A stretch of 64,000 nucleotides of DNA from Paenibacillus glycinis (GTDB lineage Bacteria; Bacillota; Bacilli; Paenibacillales; Paenibacillaceae). The stretch lies in contig NZ_JAAAMV010000018.1 of assembly GCF_009909185.1 (NCBI RefSeq), forward strand, positions 87,181 through 151,180. Direction: 5' to 3'. The notes under the pieces were generated by a model that worked only from the letters and a program-made list of their open reading frames with translations, had not been told where the DNA came from and did no database searches. Both the position numbers and the translations under genes were made by a program. This document shows, piece by piece, positions 63,851 through 64,000 of the stretch. Each line of letters opens with the position of its first letter. Positions within the stretch are counted from its first letter, which is position 1.

Positions 63851-64000
63851 AAGTTTTTGCGAGCTTGTGGGCCGAGTGCTCTTCGGCCATGTGAAGCAAA
63901 AACTGCTTCGAAAGCATACGCTTAAGTTTTTGCGAGCTTGTGGGCCGAGTGCTCTTCGGCCATGTGAAGCAAAAACTGCTTCGAAAGCATACGCTTAAGT
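63851..64000. repeat. 73-bp perfect tandem repeat, two full copies and the start of a third
   Basis: Copies at 63851-63923 and 63924-63996 are identical; 63997-64000 begins a third. Each unit holds two hairpins: GGCCGA/TCGGCC and GAAGCA/TGCTTC. The period is not a multiple of three and the frames it opens have no ribosome site, so it is not coding. The array ends 14 bases before the ytxC start codon and runs past the window edge. Confidence 0.95.

Noticed and set aside
63777..63998. Open frames running through the 73-bp repeat
   Set aside because: The period (73) shifts frame at each copy and no ribosome site is present; the array is non-coding.
63851..64000. CRISPR array
   Set aside because: The repeat is tandem with no unique spacers and no cas genes are nearby.

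Overview
The window is chromosomal DNA of an endospore-forming, fairly GC-rich member of the Bacillota. The most likely family is Paenibacillaceae (Paenibacillus or Cohnella type). The reasons are spore genes (cotJABC, yhbH, spoVR, prkA, ytxC, a gamma-type SASP, an AbrB-type regulator), strong AGGAGG ribosome sites, frequent GTG/TTG starts, a T-box leader, a SufCDSUB operon and a LiaFSR module. The window is densely coding. I see no rRNA, tRNA, phage, IS element or CRISPR array.

Layout. 1-9.1 kb (minus strand): cotJ coat operon, HlyC/CorC membrane protein, YfkAB radical SAM protein, an HD-GYP protein, uppP, then a moaA / small molybdopterin-fold protein / YunD-like nucleotidase operon. 9.2-11.2 kb (plus): a fused MoaD-MoaE gene and a second HD-GYP gene. 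11.2-16.6 kb (minus): the sufCDSUB Fe-S operon behind a promoter with a direct-repeat operator candidate. 16.6-22.8 kb: DUF1802, mtnK-mtnA, a SUFU-domain protein, yunC and small conserved proteins. 22.9-36.7 kb: the sporulation-linked trio yhbH, spoVR and prkA (serine kinase), interleaved with an MFS permease, an LTA-synthase-like enzyme, a KinB-like kinase, a LytTR protein and a three-gene ATP-grasp / alpha-E / transglutaminase operon of unknown product. 37-43 kb: a PD-(D/E)XK-like protein, a Rieske protein, an aminotransferase homologue that has lost its PLP lysine, a 32-residue membrane protein, abrB, trmL, an OmpR-type regulator and serC. 43-47.7 kb: glnA with a TnrA/GlnR box, DAHP synthase, a DUF2062 protein and ispH. 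47.7-55.3 kb: an envelope-stress block (two-component system, HtrA, YugN, LiaFSR). 55.4-64 kb: amtB with a TnrA/GlnR-like box, a soluble chemoreceptor with a C-terminal Cache domain, a 42-residue gamma-SASP behind a sigma-G promoter, a small sigma factor, a 3D-domain protein, thrS with a Thr T-box, and ytxC preceded by a 73-bp tandem repeat.

How it fits together. Sporulation and stationary phase is the main theme: coat proteins, YhbH/SpoVR/PrkA, SASP, AbrB, YtxC, and possible 0A boxes in front of an HD-GYP gene. Nitrogen control (glnA, amtB), molybdenum cofactor and Fe-S supply, methionine salvage and cell-envelope stress are secondary themes. The most unusual items are the lysine-less aminotransferase, the MoaD-MoaE fusion with an internal Gly-Gly, the ATP-grasp/alpha-E/transglutaminase operon inside a sporulation neighbourhood, the inverted-architecture chemoreceptor and the 73-bp tandem repeat. 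All function calls come from reading the translated sequence; no database search was run.
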